This document shows, piece after piece, positions 28,101 to 37,446 of a stretch of 50,171 nucleotides of DNA. The translations under genes were made by a program, and so were the position numbers. Each line of letters starts with the position of its first letter. The stretch's first letter is position 1. Source of the stretch: Leptolyngbyaceae cyanobacterium RM1_1_2 (GTDB lineage Bacteria > Cyanobacteriota > Cyanobacteriia > Phormidesmidales > Phormidesmidaceae); contig JAAUQI010000037.1 of NCBI GenBank assembly GCA_012032345.1, positions 1-50,171 on the forward strand. Reading direction: 5' to 3'. Under the pieces are notes generated by a model that was not told the DNA's origin, ran no database searches, and saw nothing but the letters and a program-made list of their open reading frames with translations.

Positions 28101-28409
28101 GCGACTCAGGCCCCCAAAAGCATTGATCACAACATCATCGCCAACTGCTCGACTCAGTTTTATGGACGGGCAAACTCGCCAGCTGCTATCAGCGTAGTTA
28201 GAGACCAAATCAGGCAGCGAGGGGGTGAGGGCGAAGATATTTCTAACCTTGAGCGCGGCCAGTTTTACGCCACCTCCGAAAAGCTGACGCCTCCGGTCAA
28301 AATTTCCACACCGCTGTGTCTGTCATATCATCCGTCTAGCCCCCTAGATGAGACAGAAGTGATAAAACGAGCCCAAAAGCCTGCTTACTCTAAACTGAAG
28401 CCCTCGTAG
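25152..28409 (+). CDS. Two-headed ATPase: N-terminal AAA/STAND-type and C-terminal HerA-type domains
   Basis: 1085 residues. N-terminal ATPase: Walker A GVPGAGKT at residues 67-74, Walker [11 protein letters not shown] near 240, sensor-like [12 protein letters not shown] near 295, and a helical lid ending [18 protein letters not shown] middle domain (about 475-620) of unknown type contains [13 protein letters not shown] and [14 protein letters not shown]-terminal ATPase: Walker A GSGAGKT near 697-703, Walker [10 protein letters not shown] near 945, then [21 protein letters not shown], the HerA/FtsK-type sensor and arginine-finger region. HerA proteins are hexameric DNA pumps that work with nucleases. 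The first half (to about 26,570) has AT-richer codons and no GCGATCGC; the second half is host-like. The 3' end overlaps the facing mnmG by 20 bases. Confidence 0.8.
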   Translation: MTNQEIALKALSVVDFDWTRHVRSIWHDYPFDVDRLHHRERKEIIHALDKLKESNSPTSPLGMVIRGVPGAGKTHLLSTVRKQALSREASFILVDMTDVHKFWETILQGYVSSLQEDSEEGTSRFQLKRLVEYFISITGRSVSADQMAQLLPNSLKNGIRAILSALAETNRQATMQFQDVIRAVILLNHDGFDISGVGLSFLQGIEIEAEDKVDFGFKSTSMRLSKIVEGLSWIISLQGPCVLALDQLDSIVAQHHYIANISTNTELSEEQRVSKSIIEGIGGGLMALRDSTSRTLIMVSCLPVTWEILTKEVVQSVKDRFQDRVFLTEITEQNVAEQLVSLRLRSAYQQTGFSPPYLTWPFHLDFFEDAVTKGKLPRQILKRCDQHRQQCLITGEITELHSFEKHNGGGKHEEHDFAQIDQAFAAAKQQVNIGSARDADQEDDVLGKWLQTVGDCLVQENPTADSVDSAAESRFPGGRNYPQLHARVRLTFRDEGDREKHFCLRALQRSHHSAYRARLKAAMTTSGIDRALSFRRLMLVRTHDLPGGASTQQLTQQCSEAGGVFAYPTADELRVMGALHQLQGQNLPSFAVWLRDRRPASSLSFMQETVTWLFGEVAPSKVTAAGNGSTSATSATHNGKTVPAVSPTNPKPQPDPPPVEILPPGLPIGKRLSGQQAGQVVALPIEALTKHTVVLAGSGAGKTVLVRRLVEEAALQRIPAIVIDCANDLARMGDRWQTPPDAWTDADRAKAEKYHQATEVIVWTPGREAGNPINLDPLPDFAALAGNADELNQAIDMARDSLQDIVAPGNGQAAKVKRGILRNALEYFASTNGRSLEHFAELLAELPDEAAGNIARATQKAQEMANVLYAEIANNPLLRQQGLALDPAVLLGLNEPGSKVRLSVINFIGLPGQTQQQQFLNQLAMTLFTWIKKNPAPPGQPLRGLVVIDEAKDFVPSQGTTPCKSSLNRLAAQARKYGLGLIFATQAPKSIDHNIIANCSTQFYGRANSPAAISVVRDQIRQRGGEGEDISNLERGQFYATSEKLTPPVKISTPLCLSYHPSSPLDETEVIKRAQKPAYSKLKPS

Positions 28410-30300
28410 CTGCTGTAGCCAGCCGGGACTGCACCTCTAAATACACCAGCAGCGCGTTGACATCGGCTGGATTGACGCCGCCAATGCGGGATGCCTGACC
28501 AACAGTCAGGGGTTTGACCTGGGCTAATTTCTCGCGGGCTTCTTTAGATAAGGTGGCGATCGTGTGATAGTTTAAGCCATCGGGTAGCTTGCGGTTAGTT
28601 TGCTTAGAGATTTGATCAATCTGATTTTGCTGACGCTGAATATAGCCAGAATATTTAATATCAATTTCGGCTCCCTCTTTTTCGGCCTGCTCTAGAGAGG
28701 CGTTACCCAAGCCGTACTGCTCTAGGCTGGCATAGTGAAAACCGGGACGGCGCAGCAGGTCAGCTAGCGTAATTGAGCCTTTGATTCGCTGCTGGGTATC
28801 CGTGGCAATCTGCTGGCCGACGCTGTCGTGTTCTTTAACGCGAGTAGCTTCTAAACGCGCTTTCTCAGCCGCAATCTGAGCCTGCTTGCCAGTGAAAAGA
28901 TGCCAGCGACGATCGCCAATTAGGCCCAGCTCTCTTGCCAAAGGCGTTAGCCGCTGATCGGCGTTGTCTGAGCGCAGCAGCAGCCGATACTCAGATCGAG
29001 AGGTCAGCATCCGGTAGGGTTCGCGCAGGTCTTTGGTACAGAGATCGTCGATCAGAGTGCCTAAATAGCTTTGTTCGCGGGCAAAAATAACCATTTCTCG
29101 GTTTTGCGCCAGTCGGGCCGCGTTAATACCAGCCACAATGCCCTGGGCAGCAGCCTCTTCGTACCCGGTTGTCCCGTTGATTTGTCCAGCACAAAACAGC
29201 CCCGTCACCTTTTTAGTCATCAGAGTGGGGAAGCACTGAGTCGCTGGCAGATAGTCATACTCAACCGCGTAGGCAGGCCGCAGCATGGCGCAGTGTTCTA
29301 GACCGGGGAGCGATCGCAGCATTTGCAACTGCAGGCTCTCCGGCAGCCCCGTAGAAAAGCCCTGAATATAAAGCTCTGGGATTGTGCGCCCCTCTGGCTC
29401 AATAAAAATTTGGTGGCTCTCTTTGTCGGCAAAGCGGACAATCTTGTCCTCAATGCTGGGGCAATAGCGCGGCCCCTTAGAATCTACCCAGCCGCCATAA
29501 ACTGGCGACAGATGCAAATTTTCTCGAATCAGCCGATGGGTTTCAGCGGTGGTGCGGGTGAGGTGGCAGGGAACCTGTTCGCGCTCTACCCAGGCTTCGG
29601 GGTCGAAGCTAAACCAGCGCACCTCAGCATCCCCTGGCTGCACTTCTAGCTGGCTGTAGTCTACCGAGCGCCTGTCTACCCGCGCGGGTGTCCCGGTTTT
29701 CAGCCGTCCGGTTTCAAATCCTAGCTGATTTAGCGTCTCAGTCAGGCCCACCGCTGCAAACTCACCCGCTCGTCCGGCGGGCATTGACTTATTGCCCACC
29801 CAGATCACACCGCCCAAAAAAGTCCCGGTGGTGAGAACGACGGCGCTGCAGCGAAAAGCAACGCCAAAATAAGTCTCGACGCCTGTGACTTCGCCATTTT
29901 TATCCAGCACTAAATCTGTTACCATCCCCTCGCGGATGGTCAGATTAGCCTGATTTTCGACAATACCTTTCATCACAGCAGCGTACTCACGCTTGTCTGT
30001 TTGCGCCCGCAGCGCCCAAACTGCCGGACCACGGGAGTTGTTGAGAATACGCTTTTGCAGGTAGGTGCGATCGGCTACTTTACCAATTTCGCCGCCGAGG
30101 GCATCGACCTCGTGGGTCAGTTGCGATTTAGCTGGCCCTCCTACGGCTGGGTTGCAGGGCTGCCAGGCAATTTTGTCCAGGTTGAGCGTTAGCAGCAGCG
30201 TCCGACAGCCAAGCCGAGCTGAGGCCAAAGCTGCTTCACAACCCGCGTGGCCCGCACCTACTACGACTACTTCAAACTCATCAATAAAGTCTACAGCCAT
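28390..30300 (-). CDS. mnmG: tRNA uridine-5-carboxymethylaminomethyl modification enzyme MnmG
   Basis: With MnmE, installs the cmnm5 group at wobble uridine 34 of certain tRNAs, using FAD, NADH and methylene-tetrahydrofolate. Started at ATG 30300 ([11 protein letters not shown]) it has 636 residues, the normal size; an ATG at 30330 adds ten. The FAD loop [34 protein letters not shown], the substrate-loop Cys region [12 protein letters not shown] and [21 protein letters not shown] are all present, as is the MnmE-binding C-terminal domain ending [16 protein letters not shown]. mnmE is not in the window. Its end overlaps the HerA-ATPase gene tail to tail. Confidence 0.96.
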   Translation of the reverse strand: MAVDFIDEFEVVVVGAGHAGCEAALASARLGCRTLLLTLNLDKIAWQPCNPAVGGPAKSQLTHEVDALGGEIGKVADRTYLQKRILNNSRGPAVWALRAQTDKREYAAVMKGIVENQANLTIREGMVTDLVLDKNGEVTGVETYFGVAFRCSAVVLTTGTFLGGVIWVGNKSMPAGRAGEFAAVGLTETLNQLGFETGRLKTGTPARVDRRSVDYSQLEVQPGDAEVRWFSFDPEAWVEREQVPCHLTRTTAETHRLIRENLHLSPVYGGWVDSKGPRYCPSIEDKIVRFADKESHQIFIEPEGRTIPELYIQGFSTGLPESLQLQMLRSLPGLEHCAMLRPAYAVEYDYLPATQCFPTLMTKKVTGLFCAGQINGTTGYEEAAAQGIVAGINAARLAQNREMVIFAREQSYLGTLIDDLCTKDLREPYRMLTSRSEYRLLLRSDNADQRLTPLARELGLIGDRRWHLFTGKQAQIAAEKARLEATRVKEHDSVGQQIATDTQQRIKGSITLADLLRRPGFHYASLEQYGLGNASLEQAEKEGAEIDIKYSGYIQRQQNQIDQISKQTNRKLPDGLNYHTIATLSKEAREKLAQVKPLTVGQASRIGGVNPADVNALLVYLEVQSRLATAATRASV

Positions 30301-30386
30301 TGTCTCAGCCAATAAAGCGCATCCGCGCATTCGTTTCTTATTCTAACGGCCTCCATAGCAGTCCTAAGTCATTTGTGGGGAAAGGG

Positions 30387-30429
30387 GGATTGTAAGGGGC
30401 TTTTCCTGCGAAAAGTCCTCTTACAATCC
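30387..30429. repeat. Long near-perfect hairpin in the divergent spacer upstream of mnmG
   Basis: The left arm GGATTGTAAGGGGCTTTTC (30387-30405) pairs with the right arm (30410-30429) over 19 pairs, with one G-T pair and one bulged T at 30419, around the loop CTGC. It sits between the divergent mnmG and the 144-aa gene. The size and symmetry suggest a MITE-like remnant or a long RNA hairpin rather than a plain terminator. Confidence 0.6.
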
Positions 30430-30558
30430 AGATAGGATAGCTATAGATACCCACTCGCTAAACTGTCTATCAAACATTCCGGAAAGTGGCAGAGTTTGTC
30501 TTAATAGATACAGGGGGGCAACAACTACTGATCTTAACTGCTTACTACTTATTAAGTT

Positions 30559-30993
30559 ATGCCTCACAACAACGGCTGGATTTTAAAGCTAGACGAAGCT
30601 GCGATCGCGGCTTTGAGTCAATCCTTGCGAAAAATTGATCCCAATTACCTAAAATCGGGCACATCACCTGGCAAGACCCGAATCTGGTATCAGGGTAAAG
30701 AAAATTACTTTGATGTTATGGCTGAAATGCAGGACAACCAGATTGACTGGTTTCAGTTTACGCTGCGCGGCAAGTCTCTAATTTGGAACCGTCATCACCA
30801 GCAATTGCGGACTGGGATCACCAACGAGCTAGATGTGCCCCCCGATGTGGCCTACTATGCCGCTAGCAAAACCATCAAAGACGACCAGCTGCTAAATGAG
30901 ACATTTATTGACTTAGTCAAATCTATTCTCAAGAAGCGACCCAGGGAACCCCTGCTTCAAGAAATGCTGATCTTGCTTAATCAAAAAGCGTGA
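30559..30993 (+). CDS. Hypothetical protein, 144 aa
   Basis: From ATG 30559; soluble, no signal peptide. It begins [19 protein letters not shown] and contains [18 protein letters not shown] and [21 protein letters not shown], an alternating strand pattern, then a helical end. The style (two-domain alpha/beta, paired Trp/Phe) is of a real, conserved-looking protein, but I recognise no family. The stop codon abuts the remnant of a toxin-antitoxin locus, so the gene may once have been followed by an intact mntA-hepT pair. Confidence 0.6.
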   Translation: MPHNNGWILKLDEAAIAALSQSLRKIDPNYLKSGTSPGKTRIWYQGKENYFDVMAEMQDNQIDWFQFTLRGKSLIWNRHHQQLRTGITNELDVPPDVAYYAASKTIKDDQLLNETFIDLVKSILKKRPREPLLQEMLILLNQKA

Positions 30994-31102
30994 TATTTTT
31001 CCATTGCTAAACCTGCTGGATTGTCCGGTAGATGTGGTAACTGAAAAAGGACTGCGACCAAGAATCCGCGAACGAGTCCTGAGCGAAGCAATCGCCCTAT
31101 GA
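30989..31102 (+). pseudogene. 3' remnant of an mntA-type nucleotidyltransferase antitoxin gene
   Basis: A 37-codon open stretch ends in TGA at 31100-31102, overlapping the hepT start by the classic ATGA. It encodes [19 protein letters not shown] followed by [13 protein letters not shown], the C-terminal signature of MntA antitoxins, which AMPylate the HepT toxin. The catalytic GSx10DxD part is missing because the preceding sequence is the 3' end of another gene. Confidence 0.75.
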
Positions 31103-31443
31103 GAGACGATCGGGAGAAATTGCAAGATACTCTGGAGGCAATAGAGCGGATCGATCGCTATGCTGTGCAGGGCAGGCAAGCATTTGAACAGGATGAGCTG
31201 ATCCAAACCTGGTTTACTCAAAACCTACAAATTATTGGTGAGGCTTCCCGCTCTCTTGGTTCAGCAATCAGGGAACAACACCCAGAAGTGCCCTAGATAG
31301 AAATGATTGGAATGCGAAACATCTTGACTCACAACTACTTTGAGATTGACCTCGATATCGTTTGGTTGGCTGTAGAGCAAGAATTACCAAGCCTGAAGCA
31401 ACTAATCTCAGCTATTTTGCGATCGTTGTGGCTGTATCGGTAG
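31099..31443 (+). pseudogene. hepT-type HEPN toxin gene interrupted by an amber stop
   Basis: Frame of 115 codons starting at ATG 31099. It begins [19 protein letters not shown], typical of HEPN-domain HepT toxins, meets TAG at 31294-31296 after PEVP, and continues in the same frame as IEMIGMRNILTHNYFEID to a stop at 31441-31443. HepT homologues usually have Trp at the TAG position, so a TGG to TAG change explains it. The active-site motif Rx4HxY (RNILTHNY) lies beyond the stop, so a toxic RNase cannot be made. The gene is inactive alongside its truncated antitoxin. Confidence 0.8.
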
Positions 31444-31453
31444 GCTCCTTTGT

Positions 31454-32839
31454 CTATACGCTGAGAACTTTACCGCGCAGGTCAGCAGGCATAGCTAGCT
31501 CGTAGCGTGACAGCAGCGTCGGCAAAATATCATAAATCTGCGCTCTTTCTAGCCGCTTGCCGCCCTGAGGCTGCTGCGGATCGTAAAAAATCATCAGGCC
31601 GTACTGAGCATGATTGGCATCGTCAGGGCCAGTGTCATTGTCAGTAGTATAAAAAGAACCCGTGCCGACGCTGCCCACTGAGCGCCAAGCTAGCATGTCG
31701 AAGTATGCAATCAGGTCGGGGGCAAGGCCGCGCACCTTTTGGTAAATCTTTTGGGGTCGAAAAATTTTGATATTGAGGGATGCTCCATTGGGGGCGGGTA
31801 AAGCTGAGAGCTTTTCAATAATTTCGCTGCGGGTAGTCTCATATGCGGCCATCGAGATCAGGCCCTGGGGCTCTCGCCCTTTGACGTTGAGAAAAATCCG
31901 TCCGTAATAGCCCCCAGCGCCCCAGGCTGTGGTGCGGCTCCAGTCTACTGCTACCTGATCTAGGGATTTGACCTCAGTGGGAGGTTCTTTGAGAACCAGG
32001 TAGCCCTCTGAAATCAGCCATTCATTCAGACAAATGCCCCCCATCAGAGGCTGCGCCCCGTGATCAGACACAACCAAAACAGCGGTGTCTGGGCCGCACT
32101 GGGCCAGTAGCTCTCCTACCTGATGATCAACGTGGCAATAGTAGTCATGAATGGCGCTAGCAAAGGGAGAACCGGGCTGATGCTGGGGATGATTGGCATC
32201 CATCGGCTTCCAAAAAGAATGGTGAATGCGATCGACGCCCATGTCTACCAGCATCAGAAAGTCGGGATCCTCTTGAGCAATCAGCTTTTGGGCCAGCAGA
32301 AACCGCTGATCGCAGAGTGTGTAGATATTGTCGAGAATGCGCTGCTTATTCTCAGAGCGGAAATGAGGCACGTCGAGCAAAAAGTCGGGCATCCAGTCGA
32401 GAATTTGCTGCGCCAGCGCTGGTGGATGCGTAAAGGGAGACTCTGTATTGGGCGTGAGAAAGCACGATACCAGAGAACCGTTGACTGCGTAGGGAGGAGA
32501 AGTCCCCGGAACTCCCAAGACCGCCACTTTCCAGCCAGCTTCGCCTAAAACATCCCACAGCCGGGGTAGCCGCACGGCGCGACCGTCAGAAATCGCCATT
32601 GAGTCATAGCTGCGGTTTTGACGATTGCGAAAGCCATAGATGCCTAGCTCGCCCGGATCGCGTCCGCTCATCATGCAGCTCCAAGCCGGAACGGTAATGG
32701 CAGGAATGCTGCTCTCTAAGCGGCCATAGCTGCCCTGTGTCATTAGCTTGGATAGATTAGGCAGGTCTTGCCGCCACTGGTCAAAAACCAGGGAGGGTTC
32801 CATGCAGTCAAGACCAATAACGATTAGGCGAGGAGACAT
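31454..32839 (-). CDS. Alkaline-phosphatase-superfamily phosphodiesterase / nucleotide pyrophosphatase-like protein
   Basis: 461 residues from ATG 32839. It opens with the metal-binding strand IVIGLDCMEPSL. The presumed nucleophile Thr is in AITVPAWSCMMSG, as in type I phosphodiesterases, and the remaining metal ligands are in DMGVDRIHHSFWK and VVSDHGAQPLMGG. There is no signal peptide, so it is cytosolic or peripheral. The substrate could be nucleotides, phosphonates or lipid headgroups. It stands alone, divergent from the desaturase gene. Confidence 0.85.
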   Translation of the reverse strand: MSPRLIVIGLDCMEPSLVFDQWRQDLPNLSKLMTQGSYGRLESSIPAITVPAWSCMMSGRDPGELGIYGFRNRQNRSYDSMAISDGRAVRLPRLWDVLGEAGWKVAVLGVPGTSPPYAVNGSLVSCFLTPNTESPFTHPPALAQQILDWMPDFLLDVPHFRSENKQRILDNIYTLCDQRFLLAQKLIAQEDPDFLMLVDMGVDRIHHSFWKPMDANHPQHQPGSPFASAIHDYYCHVDHQVGELLAQCGPDTAVLVVSDHGAQPLMGGICLNEWLISEGYLVLKEPPTEVKSLDQVAVDWSRTTAWGAGGYYGRIFLNVKGREPQGLISMAAYETTRSEIIEKLSALPAPNGASLNIKIFRPQKIYQKVRGLAPDLIAYFDMLAWRSVGSVGTGSFYTTDNDTGPDDANHAQYGLMIFYDPQQPQGGKRLERAQIYDILPTLLSRYELAMPADLRGKVLSV

Positions 32840-33129
32840 AGGGGTTCAGGCAAAATCTAGGTTTGCATCAGGTCTAATTTCATCATGACGCATTCTTTGA
32901 ACTGGGTGACACTAGGCTCTGACGTTCTGGTGGTGCAGTGACGAGTGCAGCGGCTGAGTACCTCTCACGAGAAGAATATTTTGCCTGTAAGAGCAAAGAG
33001 GCTGCAATCCAAAGACTTTCAGTTTAATAATAGTGAGGCGGCTAATTCGGCCTGATTTAGGCGATCGCTCATCCAGACAAACTGCCCGTCTGACTCGTTT
33101 TTTCAGCTTCAACCTACCAAAAAGCAAAC

Positions 33130-34017
33130 ATGTCTAATCTTTCACCAGCCTGTAGAAAAGAAATCAGGCAGTATTCTCTATTGACGACCCTTTCTTATTT
33201 AATAGGGCCAGCGCTAATTATTATCAGCCACATTGGATCACTGCTCGTTTTTGTCACTGGCTTATCTTTAGGAGCCGTTCTGTGGGCTATATTGCTGTAC
33301 GTCACCCGGATGCTGGCAACAACCGGCATTTACCATCGACTCCTGACGCATAAATCTTACCAGGCTCCGGCTTGGATTTTATGGACAGGCAGCTTGGTGG
33401 CAGCAGCAGCAGGACAAATGGGGCCGAGCTGGTGGAAAGCGCACCATCTGGCTCACCACAAACACGTTGAGCAAGCGCTTGATCCGCATTCTCCCTATGT
33501 TCCAAGCAAAGGAATTAGGGGATTTTGCTGGTCCCAGGGGGGCTGGCTGCTGTCTCGACAGTTTTTCCCGGCTAAGCTGCCGACTGATGTTGAAAAAGAT
33601 AGCGTTTTAAGAGCGATCGATCGCCTGCATTTTTTTCCCCTAGTAGCCATAGGAGCAATCTCGTACTTCATGGGGGGACTTGAATATCTGGGCGCTTTTT
33701 TCCTCAGTACGACTCTGCTGTTTCACGGCGTTCAAACTGTTAACTCTCTCAGCCACATTTTTGGTAAACAGCCGTTTGTCACCAACGATCAGAGCCGAAA
33801 TAATAGTTTCGTAGCGTTATTAACCCTGGGTGAAGGCTGGCATAATCTACACCATGCTTTTCAAACATCGAGTCGGCACGGCATTACAATTCGAGCAGGG
33901 CAGGTTTGCTATTTACCCGATCCTACTTTCAGCTTTATTAAGCTGCTTGAGTCTTTGACATTAGCCTCAGAAGTCAAGGTACCTGCCGAGGCTATACTGT
34001 TGTCGCGGGCCAAATAA
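33130..34017 (+). CDS. Acyl-lipid/acyl-CoA delta-9-type fatty acid desaturase
   Basis: 295-residue membrane di-iron enzyme that inserts a double bond into fatty acyl chains, probably at delta-9. The three histidine boxes are complete: HRLLTH, HHLAHHKH and HNLHH. Hydrophobic segments flank them (LIGPALIIISHIGSLLVF, ILWTGSLVAAAAG, SYFMGGLEYLGAFFL). The layout matches the DesC/SCD1 family rather than the DesA/DesB groups. Desaturases help adjust membrane fluidity at low temperature. The gene is monocistronic; a 735-base spacer with a short repeat follows. Confidence 0.88.
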   Translation: MSNLSPACRKEIRQYSLLTTLSYLIGPALIIISHIGSLLVFVTGLSLGAVLWAILLYVTRMLATTGIYHRLLTHKSYQAPAWILWTGSLVAAAAGQMGPSWWKAHHLAHHKHVEQALDPHSPYVPSKGIRGFCWSQGGWLLSRQFFPAKLPTDVEKDSVLRAIDRLHFFPLVAIGAISYFMGGLEYLGAFFLSTTLLFHGVQTVNSLSHIFGKQPFVTNDQSRNNSFVALLTLGEGWHNLHHAFQTSSRHGITIRAGQVCYLPDPTFSFIKLLESLTLASEVKVPAEAILLSRAK

Positions 34018-34752
34018 AGACTAATCGAAGAGCTGAATAATGCCGATTTTTATCAGAGTTCTGATACTGTTAAGTAGGCAAGCACAATAAACTTACAGAC
34101 GGTTTTTTTCTAGCGCAGACATATTGCGTAGGCGCAGCCAGCCGCCAGGCTTACGCCTGCGCTCAACCCTCGATTTCGGGCTAGGAGAGCAATCTAGCTA
34201 ATTTCGACTCCGCTCAATCAGCGACCAGCTTGACATTTAATTAGGCCCAGCTGCTTACAAGTCCGCTTGGCTAGCATAGTCCTTGGGACAGTTACCTACC
34301 CTAGTTAAATTTACGCCTTGCAGTACTGGGGTAATAGTACCTGTGCTGGCTATGCAAAAAGATGTTTTCTGTAGTCTTTGGTACAGTAGCGGGCTTCTAT
34401 TTGTGGGCAAGATGCTGGGGAGCAAGTGACTTTGGTCTCCATATCAGGCGTTGCTGGTTCGAGACTTAGATGCGATGCACGAAAGGTCAAGGGTCGCGCA
34501 AGCTGTGATCTTTTAGCTTTGCAGGCAATGGCAAATTTTCTCGATTTTAGTAACGCCATTTTTAACCGTTCATGCGCGCTCTGGAGCAGCAACAGGCATC
34601 TTTGTGGCTGTAGAGGCCCAATTGAAGACGGATTGCTTTGCGGCTGACTAGTTTCATCTCAAATCTAAAGAAATTAGCTTTTGGTATATATGCTATCTAT
34701 TTTGCCAGACTGCTTTGAGTAACATCAGGCAGTCAAATCCTAATAAAATACC
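34018..34752. other. Spacer between the desaturase gene and glnN
   Basis: About 735 bases with no supportable gene. It includes a stem-loop of a common cyanobacterial repeat type: GCGTAGGCG (34126-34134) pairs with CGCCTGCGC (34154-34162), one G-T pair, around a sequence rich in CAGCC/CAGGC. The right end must hold the glnN promoter, but I see no good GTA-N8-TAC site for NtcA and no clear ribosome site before ATG 34753. Confidence 0.45.
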
Positions 34753-36926
34753 ATGAGCGGAAATGAGGCCCGGGTTCAAGCAGTTCATCAGATTACTAAC
34801 CGTGAGCTGATGCCGCCCAAGGCTCCAGAGCGACTGGAGAAAATATGGGCAGAGAACGTCTTCAACCTCAGCAAGATGCAGGCCAGTCTGCCTAAATCTG
34901 TCTTTAAGTCAATCAAGAAAACGATCACCACAGGCGAAAAGCTCGATCCTTCTATTGCTGATGCCGTCGCTACGGCTATGAGAGACTGGGCAACGGCAAA
35001 AGGGGCACTCTACTACGCCCATGTGTTTTATCCAATGACCAACCTGACGGCAGAAAAGCACGACGGCTTTATCTCAGTGCAGGGAGACGGCAGCGTTATT
35101 TCAGAATTTTCCGGCAAGGTGCTAGTGCAAGGTGAACCCGATGGTTCTTCATTCCCCAACGGCGGCATCCGCGATACTTTTGAAGCCCGAGGATATACGG
35201 GCTGGGATGTCACCAGTCCTGCCTACATCATGGAAACGGATAACGGTTCCACCTTGTGCATTCCGACCGTTTTTGTCTCTTGGACAGGTGAGGCCCTCGA
35301 CAAAAAAGTGCCGCTGCTGCGCTCGATCGCCGCAATGGACAAAACTGCCAACAAAGTCTTGAAGCTCTTGGGGCATAAGGATGTCGCTCATGTAAACTCT
35401 AGCTGCGGAGCTGAGCAAGAATATTTTTTAATCGATGCTAATTTTGCCAGCCAGCGCCCCGATTTAATGCTGGCGGGGCGGACGCTCTTTGGCAAGGCAC
35501 CGGCTAAAGGCCAAGAGTTTGACGATCACTACTTTGGTGCTATTCCAGAGCGGGTGCAGGTGTTTATGCAGGATGTAGAAGAGACGCTCTACAAGCTGGG
35601 GATTCCTGCTAAAACCAGACATAACGAAGTTGCCCCCGGTCAGTTTGAAATTGCCCCCTATTTTGAAGCAGCCAATGTTGCCAGCGATCACCAGCAGATG
35701 ATCATGACCGTCCTGCGGCATACGGCCAAAAAGCATGGGTTTGCCTGCCTGCTGCACGAAAAGCCCTTTGCAGGAATTAACGGCTCTGGTAAACACGTCA
35801 ACTGGTCAGTTGGCAATGGAACTCAGGGCAATCTGCTTGATCCGGGTGATTCTCCCCACGAAAATGCTCAGTTTTTGGTCTTCTGCGGTGCGGTAATTCG
35901 AGGGGTTCACAAATATGGGCCGCTGATGCGGGCGCGATCGCAACGGCAAGCAATGACCACAGACTCGGGGCTAACGAAGCGCCCCCTGCGATTATGTCTG
36001 TGTATCTAGGGACGCAGCTAGAAGAAGTTTTTGAGCAGATCAAGACTGGAACCGTCACCGATTCAAAGAAAAAAGGAGTGATGGATCTAGGCGTTGACGT
36101 GCTGCCGGATCTAACTAAAGACGCGGGCGATCGCAACCGTACATCACCTTTTGCCTTTACGGGCAACCGCTTTGAATTTCGAGCGGTCGGCTCCAACCAG
36201 TCGGTGTCAGGCCCGCTAATTGTTTTGAACACAATGCTGGCAGATTCTCTGGAATGGCTGGGCAATCGTTTAGAAAGTGAGTTGGCTAGGGGTGTAGAAC
36301 TCGACACTGCCATCATCACCGTGCTCAAAGAGGTGATGGAAGAGCATGGAGCCGTTGTGTTTGGCGGCAACGGCTATTCTGAAGAATGGCACAAAATGGC
36401 GGTTGAGGAGCGCGGCTTAGCCAACCTGCGCACCACTGCTGATGCTTTGCCGACTCTCAAAGCAGAATACATCGAAGACCTGTTTGAAAAAACTGGAGTG
36501 CTGACGCCCGTCGAGCTAGAGAGCCGATTTGAGGTTTATGCAGAGCAGTATATTCTCTCGATCGAGGTCGAAGCCAAGCTGATGATTAGTATGGCAAAAA
36601 CCATCATTTATCCAGCAGCCGTCGAATATCTGTCCCAGCTATCATCAACTATCGCTGGTTTGACTGAATTAGGTATCACGCTCGAAAAGGAGAGCGCCCA
36701 GGAGATTGCCAATCTGACCAACTCAATGGTTTCAGCTACCGGCAAGCTGAGTGCCGCCCTCAGCAAGCACGATTTTGCCAGCACAGAAGAAAAAATGCAG
36801 TACTGCGCCCGGACTCTGCGGCCTTTAATGGACGAGGTTCGTACCTACGGGGATAAGCTCGAAGGCGAAATAGCTGATAGCTTCTGGCCTCTGCCAACCT
36901 ATCAGGAAATGCTGTTTATCAAGTAG
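34753..36926 (+). pseudogene. glnN: Type III glutamine synthetase, split by a one-base deletion
   Basis: GlnN (about 724 residues) makes glutamine from glutamate, ammonia and ATP, and is typically raised under nitrogen starvation in cyanobacteria. The first frame (ATG 34753 to a TAG at 36007-36009) carries the GSIII N terminus and the catalytic core: [29 protein letters not shown] and [12 protein letters not shown]. It then misreads after GPLMRA. The second frame (35994-36926) continues correctly from [15 protein letters not shown] through FTGNRFEFRAVGSNQSV to the C terminus. Restoring one G just before GCGATCGC at 35934-35941 recovers the expected [22 protein letters not shown] sense. Without it, glnN lacks part of its active site. 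A strong terminator follows. Confidence 0.9.
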
Positions 36927-36951
36927 TCTCTAAACCCCTGTTTCGACCTTC

Positions 36952-36982
36952 AAAGCCCTCTCCTGCTCTGGGAGAGGGCTTT
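36952..36982 (+). terminator. Strong hairpin terminator after glnN
   Basis: AAAGCCCTCTCC (36952-36963) and GGAGAGGGCTTT (36971-36982) form a perfect 12-bp stem with a 7-base loop, 25 bases after the glnN stop codon. The stem ends in TTT. Confidence 0.75.
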
Positions 36983-37039
36983 GGGGTGATGTCAATTACC
37001 CAGTCAAACGCAGCTAGCGGCTCAGGCTGCTGATTTTTG

Positions 37040-37438
37040 ATGCAAATAGAGTCGCTAAATCACCTCGTCCTGACGGTTCGAGATATAGAGACCACCGTAG
37101 AGTTTTACGTTCGCGTCATGGGCATGGAGGCGGTTACCTTTGGTCAAGGCCGCAAAGCGCTGCAGTTTGGGCAGCAGAAAATAAACCTGCACCCGCAAGG
37201 CCAATCGTTTGAGCCTAAAGCTCAAAATCCGCTCCTTGGTTCAGCCGATCTCTGCTTTGTGACCCAGCAGCCAATCGAGGCGATCGCCCGTCACTTAAAC
37301 CAGTGCAGTGTTGCTATTATTGAAGGCCCCGTTAGCAGAACAGGCGCGATAGGGCCAATTGTTTCTGTCTATTTCCGCGATCCTGACCTAAACCTAATTG
37401 AAGTTTGCCGTTACCTCAGCCCTGGCGAAAAAATGTAG
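37040..37438 (+). CDS. VOC/glyoxalase-family protein
   Basis: 132 residues from ATG 37040. Vicinal-oxygen-chelate fold: MQIESLNHLVLTVRDIETT, then FYVRVMGM, NLHPQGQSFEPK and the metal-ligand strand VSVYFRDPDLNLIEVCRY, with His and Glu positions as in the family. Members include glyoxalases, dioxygenases and resistance proteins; the resemblance is to the small glyoxalase-like group often called virulence-factor or bleomycin-resistance-like. Reaction not assignable. It converges on the DUF2231 gene. Confidence 0.85.
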   Translation: MQIESLNHLVLTVRDIETTVEFYVRVMGMEAVTFGQGRKALQFGQQKINLHPQGQSFEPKAQNPLLGSADLCFVTQQPIEAIARHLNQCSVAIIEGPVSRTGAIGPIVSVYFRDPDLNLIEVCRYLSPGEKM

Positions 37439-37446
37439 CTCTCTGC

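Noticed and set aside
28390-28409. Possible truncation of the HerA ATPase by mnmG
   Set aside because: The C terminus follows the conserved HerA end by a normal distance, and the 20-base tail-to-tail overlap is ordinary.
34430-34480. GGTTCGAGA near 34,455, as in a tRNA T-loop
   Set aside because: The flanking bases do not pair into a 5-bp T stem and no acceptor, D or anticodon stems can be drawn around it.
34640-34752. NtcA box upstream of glnN
   Set aside because: I looked for GTA-N8-TAC; GTATATATGCTATC near 34,685 lacks the TAC half, so I do not claim a site.
35798-36370. 190-codon leftward frame across the glnN frameshift
   Set aside because: Antisense to both halves of glnN; low-complexity Ser/Pro product, no family likeness.
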